From Megalopta genalis (taxonomy: Eukaryota > Arthropoda > Insecta > Hymenoptera > Halictidae): a DNA stretch of 64,000 nt. Positions 38,566 through 52,635 of the stretch are shown one piece after another; the stretch's first letter is position 1, and each line of letters begins with the position of its first letter. The stretch is from NCBI RefSeq assembly GCF_051020955.1, contig NW_027476324.1:124001-188000 (forward strand). The letters are read 5' to 3'. Under the pieces are notes generated by a model. The model was not told where the DNA came from. It did no database searches and saw only the letters and a list, made by a program, of their open reading frames with translations. The position numbers and the translations under genes were made by a program.

Positions 38566-40216
38566 CTCGTTTGTTTCGCATGCAGTTGAAGCTGAATCAT
38601 GTATATCACAAGTATTTGAAGCTAAACTATTCGTTTCGCATGGATTCGAAGATAAGCCTTCTACTTCGCATTGATTTGAAGCTAAATCATGTGTTTCGCA
38701 TGGATTATAAGCTAACTCGTTTGTTTCGCATGCAGTTGAAGCTAAATCGTGAATATCACAAGTATATGAAGCTGATCCATTTGTTTCGCATGGATTCGAA
38801 GATAAGTCTTCTACTTCGCATTGATTTGATGCTAAATCATGTGTTTCGCATGGATTTGAAGCTTACTCGTTTGTTTCGCATGCTGTTGAAGCTAAATCAT
38901 GTATATCACAAGTATTTGAATCTAAACCATTTGTTTCGCATGGATACGAAGATAACCCTTCTACTTCGCATTGATTTGAAACTAAATCATGTGTTTCGCA
39001 TGGATTATAAGCTAACTCGTTTGTTTCGCATGCAGTTGAAGCTAAATCGTGTATATCACAAGTATTTGAAGCTAAACCATTTGTTTCGCATGGATTCGAA
39101 GATAAGCCTTCTACTTCGCATTGATTTGAAGCTAAATCATGTGTTTCGCATGGATTTGAATCTAACTCGTTTGTTTCGCATGCTGTTGTAGCTAAATCAT
39201 GTATATCGCAAGTATTTGAAGCTAAACCATTTGCTTCGCATGGATACGATGATAACCCTTCTACTTCGCATTGATTTGAAGCTAAATCATGTGTTTCGCA
39301 TGGATTATAAGCTAACTCGTTTGTTTCGCATGCAGTTGAAGCTAAATCGTGTATATCACAAGTATTTGAAGCTAAACCATTTGTTTCGCATGGATTCGAA
39401 GATAAGCCTTCTACTTCGCATTGATTTTAATCTAAATCATGTGTTTCGCATGGATTTGAAGCTAACTCGTTTGTTTCGCATGCAGTTGAAGCTGAATGAT
39501 GTATATCACAAGTATTTGAAGCTAAACTATTCGTTTCGCATGGATACGAAGATAACCCTTCTACTTCGCATTGATTTGAAGCTAAATCATGTGTTTCGCA
39601 TGGATTATAAGCTAACTCGTTTGTTTCGCATGCAGTTGAAGCTAAATCGTGTATATCACAAGTATTTGAAGCTAAACCATTTGTTTCGCATGGATTCGAA
39701 GATAAGCCTTCTACTTCGCATTGATTTTAATCTAAATCATGTGTTTCGCATGGATTTGAAGCTAACTCGTTTGTTCCGCATGCAGTTGAAGCTAAATCAT
39801 GTATATCACAAGTATTTGCAGCTAACCCATTTGTTTCGCATGGATTCGAAGATAACCCTATTTACTTCGCATTGATTTGAAGCTAAATCATGTGTTTCGC
39901 ATGGATTTGAATCTAACTCGTACATTTCGCATGCTGTTGAAGCTAAATCATGTATATCACAAGTATATGAAGCTGAACCATTTGTTTCGTATGGATTCGA
40001 AGATAAGCCTCCCACTACGCATTGATTTGATGCTAAATCATGTGTTTCGCATTGATTTGAAGCTAAATCATGTGTTTCGCATGGATTTGAAGCTAACTCG
40101 TTTTTTTGCATGCAGTTGTAGCTAAATCATGTATATCACAAGTATTTGCAGCTAAACCATTTGTTTCGCATCGATACGAAGATAACCCTTCTACTTCGCA
40201 TTGATTTGAAGCTAAT
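38566..40216. repeat. Duplicated block U, copy 2
   Basis: Second copy of 31066-32716. Differences noted are GATACGATG near 39,249 and TTGTTCCGC near 39,775. It starts right at a hybrid E/B monomer (38549-38578) that does not occur at the start of copy 1. Just after its end the array enters the distal domain with the GGATTCCAAG variant of monomer E. Confidence 0.87.
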
Positions 40217-41110
40217 TCATGTGTTTCGCATGGATTTGAATCTAACTCGTTTATTTCGCATGCTGTTGAAGCAAAATCATGTATATCACAAGTATAAGAA
40301 GCTATATCATACGTTTCGCATGGATTCCAAGATAACCCTTCTAATTCGCATTGATTTGAATCTAAATCATGTGTTTCGCATGGATTTGAAGCTAACTCGT
40401 TTGTTTCGCATGCTGTTGAATCTAAATCATGTAATCACAAGTATTTGCAGCTAAACCATTTGTTACGCATGGATTCGAAGATCAGCCTTCTACTTCGCAT
40501 TGATTTGAAGCTAAATCATGTGTTTCGCATGGATCTGAATCTAACTCGTTTGTTTCGGATGCTGTTGAAGCTAAATCATGTTTATCACAAGTATTTGAAG
40601 CTATATCATTTGGTTCGCATGGATTCGAAGATAACCCTTCTAATTCGCATTGATTTGAGGCTAAATCATGTCTTTCGCTTGGATTTGAAGCTAACTCGTT
40701 TTTTTCGCTAGTAGTTGAAGCTAAATCATGCATATCACAAGTATTTGAAGCTAAACCATTTGGTTCGCATTTATTCGAAGCTAAGCCTTCTACTTCGCAT
40801 TGATTTGAGGCTAAATCATGTGTTTCGCTTGGTTTTGAAGCTAACTTGTTTTTTTCGCATGCAGTTGTATCTAAATCATGTATATCACAAGTATTTGAAG
40901 CTAAACCATTTGTTTCGCATGGATTCGAAGATAAGCCTTCTACTTCGCATTGATTTGAAGCTAAATCAAGTGTTTCGCATGGATTTGAAGCTAACTCGTT
41001 TGTTTCGCATGCTGTTGAAGCTAAATCATGTAATCACAAGTATTTGCAGCTAAACCATTTGTTACGCATGGATTCGAAGATCAGCCTTCTACTTCGCATT
41101 GATTTTAATC

Positions 41111-41710
41111 TAAATCATGTGTTTCGCATGGATTTGAAGCTAACTCGTTTGTTTCGCATGCAGTTGAAGCTGAATCATGTATATCACAAGTATTTGAAGC
41201 TAAACTATACGTTTCGCATGGATTCGAAGATAAGCCTTCCACTTTGCATTGATTTGATGCTAAATCATGTGTTTCGCATGGATTTGAAGGTAACTCGTTT
41301 GTTTCGCATGCTGTTGAAGCTAAATCATGTATATCACAAGTATTTGAAGCTATATCATACGTTTGGCATGGATTCCAAGATAACCCTACTAATTCGCATT
41401 GATTTGAATCTAAATCATGTGTTTCGCATGGATTTGAAGCTAACTCGTTTGTTTCGCATGCAGTTGAAGCTGAATCATGTATATCACAAGTATTTGAAGC
41501 TAAACTATTCGTTTCGCATGGATTCGAAGATAAGCCTTCCACTTTGCATTGATTTGATGCTAAATCATGTGTTTCGCATGGATTTGAAGCTAACTCGTTT
41601 GTTTCGCATGCTGTTGAAGCTATATCATGTATATCACAAGTATTTGAAGCTATATCATACGTTTGGCATGGATTCCAAGATAACCCTACTAATTCGCATT
41701 GATTTGAATC
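41111..41710. repeat. 300-bp tandem duplication (two copies)
   Basis: Two adjacent copies of a two-HOR unit (41111-41410 and 41411-41710). Both have the rare ACTTTGCATTG form of the E/A junction and the ACGTTTGGCATGG form at D/E. Differences are a few bases, for example TATACG versus TATTCG and GAAGGTAAC versus GAAGCTAAC. Confidence 0.88.
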
Positions 41711-42210
41711 TAAATCATGTGTTTCGCATGGATTTGAAGCTAACTCGTTTGTTTCGCATGCTGTTGAAGATAAATCATGTATGTCACAAGTATTTGAAGC
41801 TAAACCATTTGTTACGCATGGATTCGAAGATCAGCCTTCTACTTAGCATTGATTTGATGCTAAATCATGTGTTTCGCATGGATTTGAAGCTAACTCTTTG
41901 GTTCGCATGCTGTTGAAGCTAAATCATGTATATCACAAGTATTTGAAGCTAAACTACTTGTATCGGATGGGATCGAAGATAAGCCACCTACTTCGCATTG
42001 ATTTGAAGCTAAATCATGTGTTTCGCATGGATTTGAAGCTAACTCGTTTTTATCGCATGCTGTTGAAGCTAAATCATATATATCACAAGTATTTGAAGCT
42101 AAACCATTTGTTTCGCATTTATTCGAAGCTAAGCCTTCTACTTCGCATTGATTTGTGGCTAAATCATGTGTTTCGCTTGGTTTTGAAGGTAACTCGTTTT
42201 TTTTGCATGC

Positions 42211-42510
42211 AGTTGTAGCTAAATCATGTATATCACAAGTATTTGCAGCTAAACCATTTGTTACGCATGGATTCGAAGATCAGCCTTCTACTTCGCATTG
42301 ATTTGAAGATAAATCATGTGTTTCCTATGGATTTGAATCTAACTCGTTTATTTCGCATGCAGTTGTAGCTAAATCATGTATATCACAAGTATTTGCAGCT
42401 AAACCATTTGTTACGCATGGATTCGAAGATCAGCCTTCTACTTCGCATTGATTTGAAGATAAATCATGTGTTTCCTATGGATTTGAATCTAACTCGTTTA
42501 TTTCGCATGC
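42211..42510. repeat. 150-bp tandem duplication (two copies)
   Basis: Two adjacent, apparently identical HORs (42211-42360 and 42361-42510), both with GCAGTTGTAGC, TTGTTACGC and TTTCCTATGG. This shows single-HOR amplification acting alongside the kilobase-scale events. Confidence 0.88.
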
Positions 42511-43014
42511 TGTTGAAGCTAAATCATGTATATCACAAGTATAAGAAGCTAATCCCTTTGTTTCGCATGGATTCGAAGATAAGCCTTCTACTTCGCATTG
42601 ATTTGAAGCTAAATCATGTGTTTCGCATGGATCTGAATCTAACTCGTTTGTTTCGGATGCTGTTGAAGCTAAATCATGTTTATCACAAGTATAAGAAGCT
42701 AATCCGTTTGTTTCGCATGGATTCGAAGATCAGCCTTCTACTTCGCATTGATTTGAAGATAAATCATGTGTTTCCTATGGATTTGAATCTAACTCGTTTA
42801 TTTCGCATGCTGTTGAAGCTAAATCATGTATATCACAAGTATAAGAAGCTAATCCGTTTGTTTCGCATGGATTCGAAGATAAGCCTTCTACTTCGCATTG
42901 ATTTGAAGCTAAATCATGTGTTTCGCATGGATCTGAATCTAACTCGTTTGTTTCGGATGCTGTTGAAGCTAAATCATGTATATCATAAGTATTTGAAGCT
43001 ATATCATTTGTTTC
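42415..43014. repeat. 300-bp tandem duplication with TTTCCTATGG variant
   Basis: Two adjacent 300-bp units, the second starting near 42,715. Differences are few, such as TCCCTTTG (42,553) versus TCCGTTTG (42,853) and the D monomer that ends the second unit. The TTTCCTATGG change replaces the usual TTTCGCATGG. It removes a CpG and creates a TAG stop in the minus frame. Confidence 0.85.
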
Positions 43015-44129
43015 GCATGGATTCGAAGATAACCCTTCTAATTCGCATTGATTTGAGGCTAAATCATGAGTTTCGCTTGGATTTGAAGCTAACTCGTTTT
43101 TTTCGCTAGTAGTTGAAGCTAAATCATGCATATCACAAGTATTTGAAGCTAAACCATTTGGTTCGCATTTATTCGAAGCTAAGCCTTCTACTTCGCATTG
43201 ATTTGAGGCTAAATCATGTGTTTCGCATGGTTTTGAAGCTAACTCGTTTTTTTCGCATGCAGTTGTATCTAAATCATGTATATCACAAGTATTTGTAGCT
43301 AAACCATTTGTTTCGCATGGATTCGAAGATAAGCCTTCTACTTCGCATTGATTTTAATCTAAATCATGTGTTTCGCATGGATTTGAAGCTAACTCGTTTG
43401 TTTCGCATGCAGTTGAAGCTGAATCATGTATATCACAAGTATTTGAAGCTAAACTATTCGTTTCGCATGGATTCGAAGATAAGCCTTCCACTTCGCATTG
43501 ATTTGAAGATATATCATGTGTTTCGCTTGGATTTGAATATAACTCATTTGTTTCGCATGCTGTTGAAGCTAACTCAAGTGTATCAAAAGTATTTGAAGCT
43601 AAACCTTTTGCTTCGCATGGATTCGAAGATCAGCCATCTACTTCGCATTGATTTGAAGCTAAATCATGTGTTCTGCATGGATTTTAAGCTAACTCGTTTG
43701 TTTCGCATGCAGTTGAAGCTAAATCATGTATATCACAAGTATTTGAAGCTAAACCATTTGCTTCGCATGGATTCGAAGATCAGCCTTCTACTTCGCATTG
43801 ATTTGATGCTAAATCATGTGTTTCGCATGGATTTGAAGCTAACTCGTTTGTTTCGCATGCTGTTGAAGCTAAATCATGTATATCACAAGTATTTGAAGCT
43901 AAACCAGTTGCTTCGCATGGATTCGAAGATCAGCCTTCTACTTGCATTGATTTGAAGCTAAATCATGTGTTCCGCATAGCTTTTAAGCTAACTCGTTTGT
44001 TTCGCATGCAGTTGAAGCTAAATCATGTATATAACAAGTATTTGAAGCTAAACCATTTGTTTCGCATGGATTCGAAGATAAGCCTTCTACTTCGCGGTGA
44101 TTTTAATCTAAATCATGTGTTTCGCAAGG

Positions 44130-45507
44130 ATTTGAAGCTAACTCGTTTGTTTCGGATGCTGTTGAAGCTAAATCATGTATATCACAAGTATTTGAAGCTA
44201 TATCATTTGTTTCGCATGGATTCGAAGATAACCCTTCTAATTCGCATTGATTTGAGGCTAAATCATGTGTTTCGCTTGGATTTGAAGCTAACTCGTTTTT
44301 TTCGCTAGTAGTTGAAGCTAAATCATGCATATCACAAGTATTTGAAGCTAAACCATTTGGTTCGCTTTTATTCGAAGCTAAGCCATCTACTTCGCATTGA
44401 TTTGAGGCTAAATCATGTGTTTCGCTTGGTTTTGAAGCTAACTCGTTTTTTTCGCATGCAGTTGTATCTAAATCATGTATATCACAAGTATTTGAAGCTA
44501 TATCATACGTTTGGCATGGATTCCAAGATAACCCTACTAATTCGCATTGATTTGAATCTAAATCATGTGTTTCGCATGGATTTGAAGCTAACTCGTTTGT
44601 TTCGCATGCAGTTGAAGCTGAATCATGTATATCACAAGTATTTGAAGCTAAACTATTCGTTTCGCATGGATTCGAAGATAAGCCTTCCACTTCGCATTGA
44701 CTTGAAGCTAAATCATGTGTTTCGCATGGATTTGAAGCTAACTCGTTTTTATCGCATGCTGTTGAAGCTAAATCATATATATCACAAGTATTTGAAGCTA
44801 AACCATTTGTTTCGCATTTATTCGAAGCTAATCCTTCTACTTCGCATTGATTTGAGGCTAAATCATGTGTTCCGCTTGGTTTTGAGGCTAACTCGTTTTT
44901 TTCGCATGCAGTTGTATCTAAATCATGTATATCACAAGTATTTGAAGCTAAACCATTTGTTTCGCATGGATTCGAAGATAAGCCTTCTACTTCGCATTGA
45001 TTTTAATCTAAATCATGTGTTTCGCATGGATTTGAAGCTAACTCGTTTGTTTCGCATGCTGTTGAAGCTAAATCATGTATATCACAAGTATAAGAAGCTA
45101 TATCATACGTTTCGCATGGATTCCAAGATAACCCTTCTAATTCGCATTGATTTGAATCTAAATCATGTGTTTCGCATGGATTTGAAGCTAACTCGTTTGT
45201 TTCGCATGCTGTTGAAGCTAAATCATGTAATCATAAGTATTTGCAGCTAAACAATTTGTTACGAATGGATTCGAAGATCAGCCTTCTACTTCGCATTGAT
45301 TTGAAGATAAATCATGTGTTTCCTATGGATTTGAATCTAACTCGTTTATTTCGCATGCTGTTGAAGCTAAATCATGTATATCACAAGTATAAGAAGCTAA
45401 TCCGTTTGTTTCGCATGGATTCGAAGATAAGCCTTCTACTTTGCATTGATTTGAAGCTAAATCATGTGTTTCGCATGGATTTGAATCTAACTCGTTTGTT
45501 TCGCATG
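44130..45507. repeat. Duplicated block V, copy 1
   Basis: About 1.38 kb matching 47129-48506 at offset 2,999 bp. It starts just before a GCTAGTAGTTG landmark (44,305) and includes the CATGTAATCATAAG form of C near 45,226, which has lost two bases. Differences include GCTAATCC versus GCTAAGCC near 44,827 and AAACAATTTG versus AAACCATTTG near 45,250. Confidence 0.85.
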
Positions 45508-47128
45508 CAGTTGAAGCTGAATCATGTATATCACAAGTATTTGAAGCTAAACTATTCGTTTCGCATGGATTCGAAGATAAGCCTTCCACTTCGCATTGAT
45601 TTGAAGATATATCATGTGTTTCGCTTGGATTTGAATATAACTCATTTGTTTCGCATGCTGTTGAAGCTAACTCAAGTGTATCAAAAGTATTTGAAGCTAT
45701 ACCATTTGCTTCGCATGGATTCGAAGATCAGCCATCTACTTCGCAATGATTTGAAGCTAAATCATGTGTTCCGCATGGATTTGAAGCTAACTCGTTTGTT
45801 TCGCATGCTGTTGAAGCTAAATCATGTATTTCAGAAGTATTTGAAGCTAAACCATTTGTTTCGCATTTATTCGAAGCTAAGCCTTCTACTTCACATTGAT
45901 TTGAGGCTAAATCATGTGTCTCGCTTGGATTTGAAGCTAACTCGTTTTTATCGCATGCAGTTGTATCTAAATCATGTATATCACAAGTATTTGAAGCTAA
46001 ACCATTTGTTTCGCATGGATTCGAAGATAAGCCTTCTTCTTCGCATTGATTTTAATCTAAATCATGTGTTTCGCTTGGTTTTGAAGCTATCTCGTTTGTT
46101 TCGCATGCTGTTGAAGCTAAATCATGTATATCACAAGTATTTGAAGCTATATCATACGTTTCGCATGGATTCCAAGATAACCCTCCTAATTCGCATTGAT
46201 TTGAGTCTAAATCATGTGTTTTGCATGGATTTGAAGCTAACTCGTTTTTTTCGCTAGTAGTTGAAGCTAAATCATGCATATCACAAGTATTTGAAGCTAA
46301 ACCATTTGGTTCGCATTTATTCGAAGCTAAGCCTTCTACTTCGCATTGATTTGAGGCTAAATCATATGTTTCGCTTGGATTTGAATATAACTCATTTGTT
46401 TCGCATGCTGTTGAAGCTAACTCAAGTGTATCAAAAGTATTTGAAGCTAAACCATTTGCTTCGCATGGATTCGAAGATCAGCCATCTACTTCGCATTGAT
46501 TTGAAGCTAAATCATGTGTTCCGCATGGATTTGAAGCTAACTCGTTTGTTTCGCATGCTGTTGAAGCTAAATCATATATATCACAAGTATTTGAAGCTAA
46601 ACCATTTGGTTCGCATTTATTCGAAGCTAAGCCTTCTACTTCGCATTGATTTGAGGCTAAATCATGTGTTTCGCATGGTTTTGAAGCTAACTCGTTTTTT
46701 TCGCATGCAGTTGTATCTAAATCATGTATATCACAAGTATTTGTAGCTAAACCATTTGTTTCGCATGGATTCGAAGATAAGCCTTCTACTTCGCATTGAT
46801 TTTAATCTAAATCATGTGTTTCGCATGGATTTGAAGCTAACTCGTTTGTTTCGCATGCAGTTGAAGCTGAATCATGTATATCACAAGTATTTGAAGCTAA
46901 ACTATTCGTTTCGCATGGATTCGAAGATGAGCCTTCCACTTCGCATTGATTTGAAGATATATCATGTGTTCCGCTTGGATTTGAATATAACTCATTTGTT
47001 TCGCATGCTGTTGAAGCTAACTCAAGTGTATCAAAAGTATTTGAAGCTAAACCTTTTGCTTCGCATGGATTCGAAGATCAGCCATCTACTTCGCATTGAT
47101 TTGAAGCTAAATCATGTGTTCTGCATGG

Positions 47129-48506
47129 ATTTTAAGCTAACTCGTTTGTTTCGCATGCAGTTGAAGCTAAATCATGTATATCACAAGTATTTGAAGCTAT
47201 ATCATTTGTTTCGCATGGATTCGAAGATAACCCTTCTAATTCGCATTGATTTGAGGCTAAATCATGTGTTTCGCTTGGATTTGAAGCTAACTCGTTTTTT
47301 TCGCTAGTAGTTGAAGGTAAATCATGCATATCACAAGTATTTGAAGCTAAACCATTTGGTTCGCTTTTATTCGAAGCTAAGCCATCTACTTCGCATTGAT
47401 TTGAGGCTAAATCATGTGTTTCGCTTGGTTTTGAAGCTAACTCGTTTTTTTCGCATGCAGTCGTATCTAAATCATGTATATCACAAGTATTTGAAGCTAT
47501 ATCATACGTTTGGCATGGATTCCAAGATAACCCTACTAATTCGCATTGATTTGAATCTAAATCATGTGTTTCGCATGGATTTGAAGCTAACTCGTTTGTT
47601 TCGCATGCAGTTGAAGCTGAATCATGTATATCACAAGTATTTGAAGCTAAACTATTCGTTTCGCATGGATTCGAAGATAAGCCTTCCACTTCGCATTGAT
47701 TTGAAGCTAAATCATGTGTTTCGCATGGATTTGAAGCTAACTCGTTTTTATCGCATGCTGTTGAAGCTAAATCATATATATCACAAGTATTTGAAGCTAA
47801 ACCATTTGTTTCGCATTTATTCGAAGCTAAGCCTTCTACTTCGCATTGATTTGAGGCTAAATCATGTGTTCCGCTTGGTTTTGAGGCTAACCCGTTTTTT
47901 TCGCATGCAGTTGTATCTAAATCATGTATATCACAAGTATTTGAAGCTAAACCATTTGTTTCGCATGGATTCGAAGATAAGCCTTCTACTTCGCATTGAT
48001 TTTAATCTAAATCATGTGTTTCGCATGGATTTGAAGCTAACTCGTTTGTTTCGCATGCTGTTGAAGCTAAATCATGTATATCACAAGTATAAGAAGCTAT
48101 ATCATACGTTTCGCATGGATTCCAAGATAACCCTTCTAATTCGCATTGATTTGAATCTAAATCATGTATTTCGCATGGATTTGAAGCTAACTCGTTTGTT
48201 TCGCATGCTGTTGAAGCTAAATCATGTAATCATAAGTATTTGCAGCTAAACCATTTGTTACGAATGGATTCGAAGATCAGCCTTCTACTTCGCATTGATT
48301 TGAAGATAAATCATGTGTTTCCTATGGATTTGAATCTAACTCGTTTATTTCGCATGCTGTTGAAGCTAAATCATGTATATCACAAGTATAAGAAGCTAAT
48401 CCGTTTGTTTCGCATGGATTCGAAGATAAGCCTTCTACTTCGCATTGATTTGAAGCTAAATCATGTGTTTCGCATGGATCTGAATCTAACTCGTTTGTTT
48501 CGGATG
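47129..48506. repeat. Duplicated block V, copy 2
   Basis: Second copy of 44130-45507. Private changes include GAAGGTAAATC near 47,313, CAGTCGTATC near 47,459 and CTAACCCG near 47,885. Sequence preceding both copies (43,300-43,730 and 46,750-47,180) is also related at offset 3,448, so the repeated region as a whole is a mosaic. Confidence 0.85.
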
Positions 48507-50640
48507 CTGTTGAAGCTAAATCATGTATATCACAAGTATTTGAAGCTATATCATTTGTTTCGCATGGATTCGAAGATAACCCTTCTAATTCGCATTGATT
48601 TGAGGCTAAATCATGAGTTTCGCTTGGATTTGAAGCTAACTCGTTTTTTTCGCTAGTAGTTGAAGCTAAATCATGCATATCACAAGTATTTGAAGCTAAA
48701 CCATTTGGTTCGCATTTATTCGAAGCTAAGCCTTCTACTTCGCATTGATTTGAGGCTAAATCATGTGTTTTGATTGGTTTTGAAGCTAACTCGTTTGTTT
48801 CGCATGCTGTTGAAGCTAAATCATGCATATCACAAGTATTTGAAGCTAAACCATTTGGTTCGCATTTATTCGAAGATAAGCCTTCTACTTCGCATTGATT
48901 TTAATCTAAATCATGTGTTTCGCTTGGTTTTGAAGCTAACTCGTTTGTTTCGCATGCTGTTGAAGCTAAATCATGTATATCAGAAGTATTTGAAGCTACA
49001 TCATACGTTTCGCATGGATTCCAAGATAACCCTCCTAATTTGCATATTTTTGAAGATAAATCATGTGTTTCGCTTGGATATGAATCTGACTCGTTTATTT
49101 CGGATGCTGTTGAAGCTAAATCATGTATATCACAAGTATAAGAAGCTATATCATACGTTTCGCATGGATTCCAAGATAACCCTTCTAATTCGCATTGATT
49201 TGAATCTAAATCATGTGTTTCGCATGGATTTGAAGCTAACTCGTTTGTTTCGCATGCTGTTGAAGCTAAATCATGTAATCACAAGTATTTGCAGCTAAAC
49301 CATTTGTTACGCATGGATTCGAAGATCAGCCTTCTACTTCGCATTGATTTGAAGATAAATCATGTGTTTCCTATGGATTTGAATCTAACTCGTTTTTTTC
49401 GCATGCAGTTGTATCTAAATCATGTATATCACTAGTATTTGTAGCTAAACCATTTGTTTCGCATGGATTCGAAGATAAGCCTTCTACTTCGCATTGATTT
49501 TAATCTAAATCATGTGTTTCGCATGGATTTGAAGCTAACTCGTTTGTTTCGCATGCAGTTGAAGCTGAATCATGTATATCACAAGAATTTGAAGCTAAAC
49601 TATTCGTTTCGCATGGATTCGAAGATAAGTCTTCCACTTCGCATTGATTTGAAGATATATCATGTGTTTCGCTTGGATTTGAATATAACTCATTTGTTTC
49701 GCATGCTGTTGAAGCTAACTCAAGTGTATCAAAAGTATTTGAAGCTAAACCATTTGCTTCGCATGGATTCGAAGATCAGCCATCTACTTCGCATTGATTT
49801 GAAGCTAAATCATGTGTTCCGCATGGATTTGAAGCTAACTCGTTTGTTTCGCATGCTGTTGAAGCTAAATCATATATATCACAAGTATTTGAAGCTAAAC
49901 CATTTGTTTCGCATTTATTCGAAGCTAAGCCTTCTACTTCGCATTGATTTGAGGCTAAATCATGTGTTTCGCTTGGTTTTGAAGGTAACTCGTTTTTTTT
50001 GCATGCAGTTGTAGCTAAATCATGTATATCACAAGTATTTGCAGCTAAACCATTTGTTTCGCATCGATACGAAGATAACCCTTCTACTTCGCATTGATTT
50101 GAAGCTAAATCAAGTGTTTCGCATGGATTTCAATCTGACTCGTTTATTTCGCATGCTGTTGAAGCTAAATCATGTATATCACAAGTATAAGAAGCTATAT
50201 CATACGTTTCGCATGGATTCCAAGATAACCCTTCTAATTCGCATTGATTTGAATCTAAATCATGTGTTTCGCATGGATTTGAAGCTAACTCGTTTGTTTC
50301 GCATGCTGTTGAAGCTAAATCATGTAATCACAAGTATTTGCAGCTAAACCATTTGTTACGCATGGATTCGAAGATCAGCCTTCTACTTCGCATTGATTTG
50401 AAGATAAATCATGTGTTTCCTATGGATTTGAATCTAACTCGTTTATTTCGCATGCTGTTGAAGCTAAATCATGTATATCACAAGTATAAGAAGCTAATCC
50501 GTTTGTTTCGCATGGATTCGAAGATAAGCCTTCTACTTCGCATTGATTTGAAGCTAAATCATGTGTTTCGCATGGATTTGAATCTAACTCGTTTGTTTCG
50601 CATGCTGTTGAAACTAAATCATGTATATCACAAGTATTTG

Positions 50641-51285
50641 AAGCTAAACCATTTGCTTCGCATGGATTCGAAGATCAGCCATCTACTTCGCATTGATTTG
50701 AAGCTAAATCATGTGTTCCGCATGGATTTTAAGCTAACTCGTTTGTTTCGCATGCAGTTGAAGCTAAATCATGTATATCACAATTATTTGAAGCTAAACC
50801 ATTTGATTCCCATGGTTTTGAAGCTAAGCTTTCTACTTCGCATTGATTTGAAGATAAATCATGTGTTTCGCTTGGATTTGAAGATAACTCATTTGTTTCG
50901 CATGCAGTTGAAGCTAAATCATGTATATCACAAGTATTTGAAGCTATATCATTTGTTTCGCATGGATTCGAAGATAACCCTTCTAATTCGCATTGATTTG
51001 AGGCTAAATCATGTGTTTCGCTTGGATTTGAAGCTAACTCGTTTTTTTCGCTAGTAGTTGAAGCTAAATCATGCATATCACAAGTATTTGAAGCTAAACC
51101 ATTTGGTTCGCTTTTATTCGAAGCTAAGCCATCTACTTCGCATTGATTTGAGGCTAAATCATGTGTTCCGCTTGGTTTTGAGGCTAACTCGTTTTTTTCG
51201 CATGCAGTTGTATCTAAATCATGTATATCACAAGTATTTGAAGCTAAACCATTTGTTTCGCATGGATTCGAAGATAAGCCTTCTA
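50641..51285. repeat. 1,350-bp-offset duplication, copy 1
   Basis: About 645 bp that recurs at 51991-52635, nine HORs downstream. It includes the unusual GATTCCCATGGTTTTG monomer near 50,804 and a GCTAGTAGTTG landmark at 51,051. Beyond it the copies remain related (51,430-51,830 with 52,630-53,030) but at offset 1,200, because the second copy has lost one 150-bp HOR. Confidence 0.83.
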
Positions 51286-51740
51286 CTTCGCATTGATTTT
51301 AATCTAAATCATGTGTTTCGCATGGATTTGAAGCTAACTCGTTTGTTTCGCATGCAGTTGAAGCTGAATCATGTATATCACAAGTATTTGAAGCTAAACT
51401 ATTCGTTTCGCATGGATTCGAAGATAAGCCTTCCACTTTGCATTGATTTGATGCTAAATCATGTGTTTCGCATGGATTTGAAGATAACTCGTTTGTTTCG
51501 CATGCTGTTGAAGCTAAATCATGTATATCACAACTATTTGAAGCTATATCATACGTTTGGCATGGATTCCAAGATAACCCTACTAATTCGCATTGATTTG
51601 AATCTAAATCATGTGTTTCGCATGGATTTGAAGCTAACTCGTTTGTTTCGCATGCTGTTGAAGATAAATCATGTATGTCACAAGTATTTGAAGCTAAACC
51701 ATTTGTTACGCATGGATTCGAAGATCAGCCTTCTACTTAG

Positions 51741-52040
51741 CATTGATTTGATGCTAAATCATGTGTTTCGCATGGATTTGAAGCTAACTCGTTTGTTTCG
51801 CATGCTGTTGAAGCTAAATCATGTATATCACAAGTATTTGAAGCTAAACCATTTGCTTCGCATGGATTCGAAGATCAGCCTTCTACTTCGCATTGATTTG
51901 ATGCTAAATCATGTGTTTCGCATGGATTTGAAGCTAACTCGTTTGTTTCGCATGCTGTTGAAGCTAAATCATGTATATCACAAGTATTTGAAGCTAAACC
52001 ATTTGCTTCGCATGGATTCGAAGATCAGCCATCTACTTCG
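51741..52040. repeat. Two clean adjacent 150-bp HOR units (reference example)
   Basis: These two head-to-tail HORs show the canonical order without indels. In the second, A is 51891-51920, B 51921-51950, C 51951-51980, D 51981-52010 and E 52011-52040. The first (51741-51890) has the same layout and differs at very few bases, mainly in the second half of E. Monomer A here is the GATGC subtype. Other A subtypes elsewhere carry GAAGC, GAGGC or TTTAATC at the same place. The C monomers here begin CATGCTG; the other common C subtype begins CATGCAG. They are a convenient reference for naming subtypes in the rest of the array. Confidence 0.93.
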
Positions 52041-52635
52041 CATTGATTTGAAGCTAAATCATGTGTTCAGCATGGATTTTAAGCTAACTCGTTTGTTTCG
52101 CATGCAGTTGAAGCTAAATCATGTATATCACAATTATTTGAAGCTAAACCATTTGATTCCCATGGTTTTGAAGCTAAGCTTTCTACTTCGCATTGATTTG
52201 AAGATAAATCATGTGTTTCGCTTGGATTTGAAGATAACTCATTTGTTTCGCATGCAGTTGAAGCTAAATCATGTATATCACAAGTATTTGAAGCTATATC
52301 ATTTGTTTCGCATGGATTCGAAGATAACCCTTCTAATTCGCATTGATTTGAGGCTAAATCATGTGTTTCGCTTGGATTTGAAGCTAACTCGTTTTTTTCG
52401 CTAGTAGTTGAAGCTAAATCATGCATATCACAAGTATTTGAAGCTAAACCATTTGGTTCGCTTTTATTCGAAGCTAAGCCATCTACTTCGCATTGATTTG
52501 AGGCTAAATCATGTGTTCCGCTTGGTTTTGTGGCTAACTCGTTTTTTTCGCATGCAGTTGTATCTAAATCATGTATATCACAAGTATTTGAAGCTAAACC
52601 ATTTGTTTCGCATGGATTCGAAGATAAGCCTTCCA
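51991..52635. repeat. 1,350-bp-offset duplication, copy 2
   Basis: Second copy of 50641-51285, with the same GATTCCCATGG monomer near 52,154. Differences include GTTCAGCATGG near 52,066 (copy 1 GTTCCGC) and TTTTGTGGC near 52,527 (copy 1 TTTTGAGGC). Confidence 0.83.
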
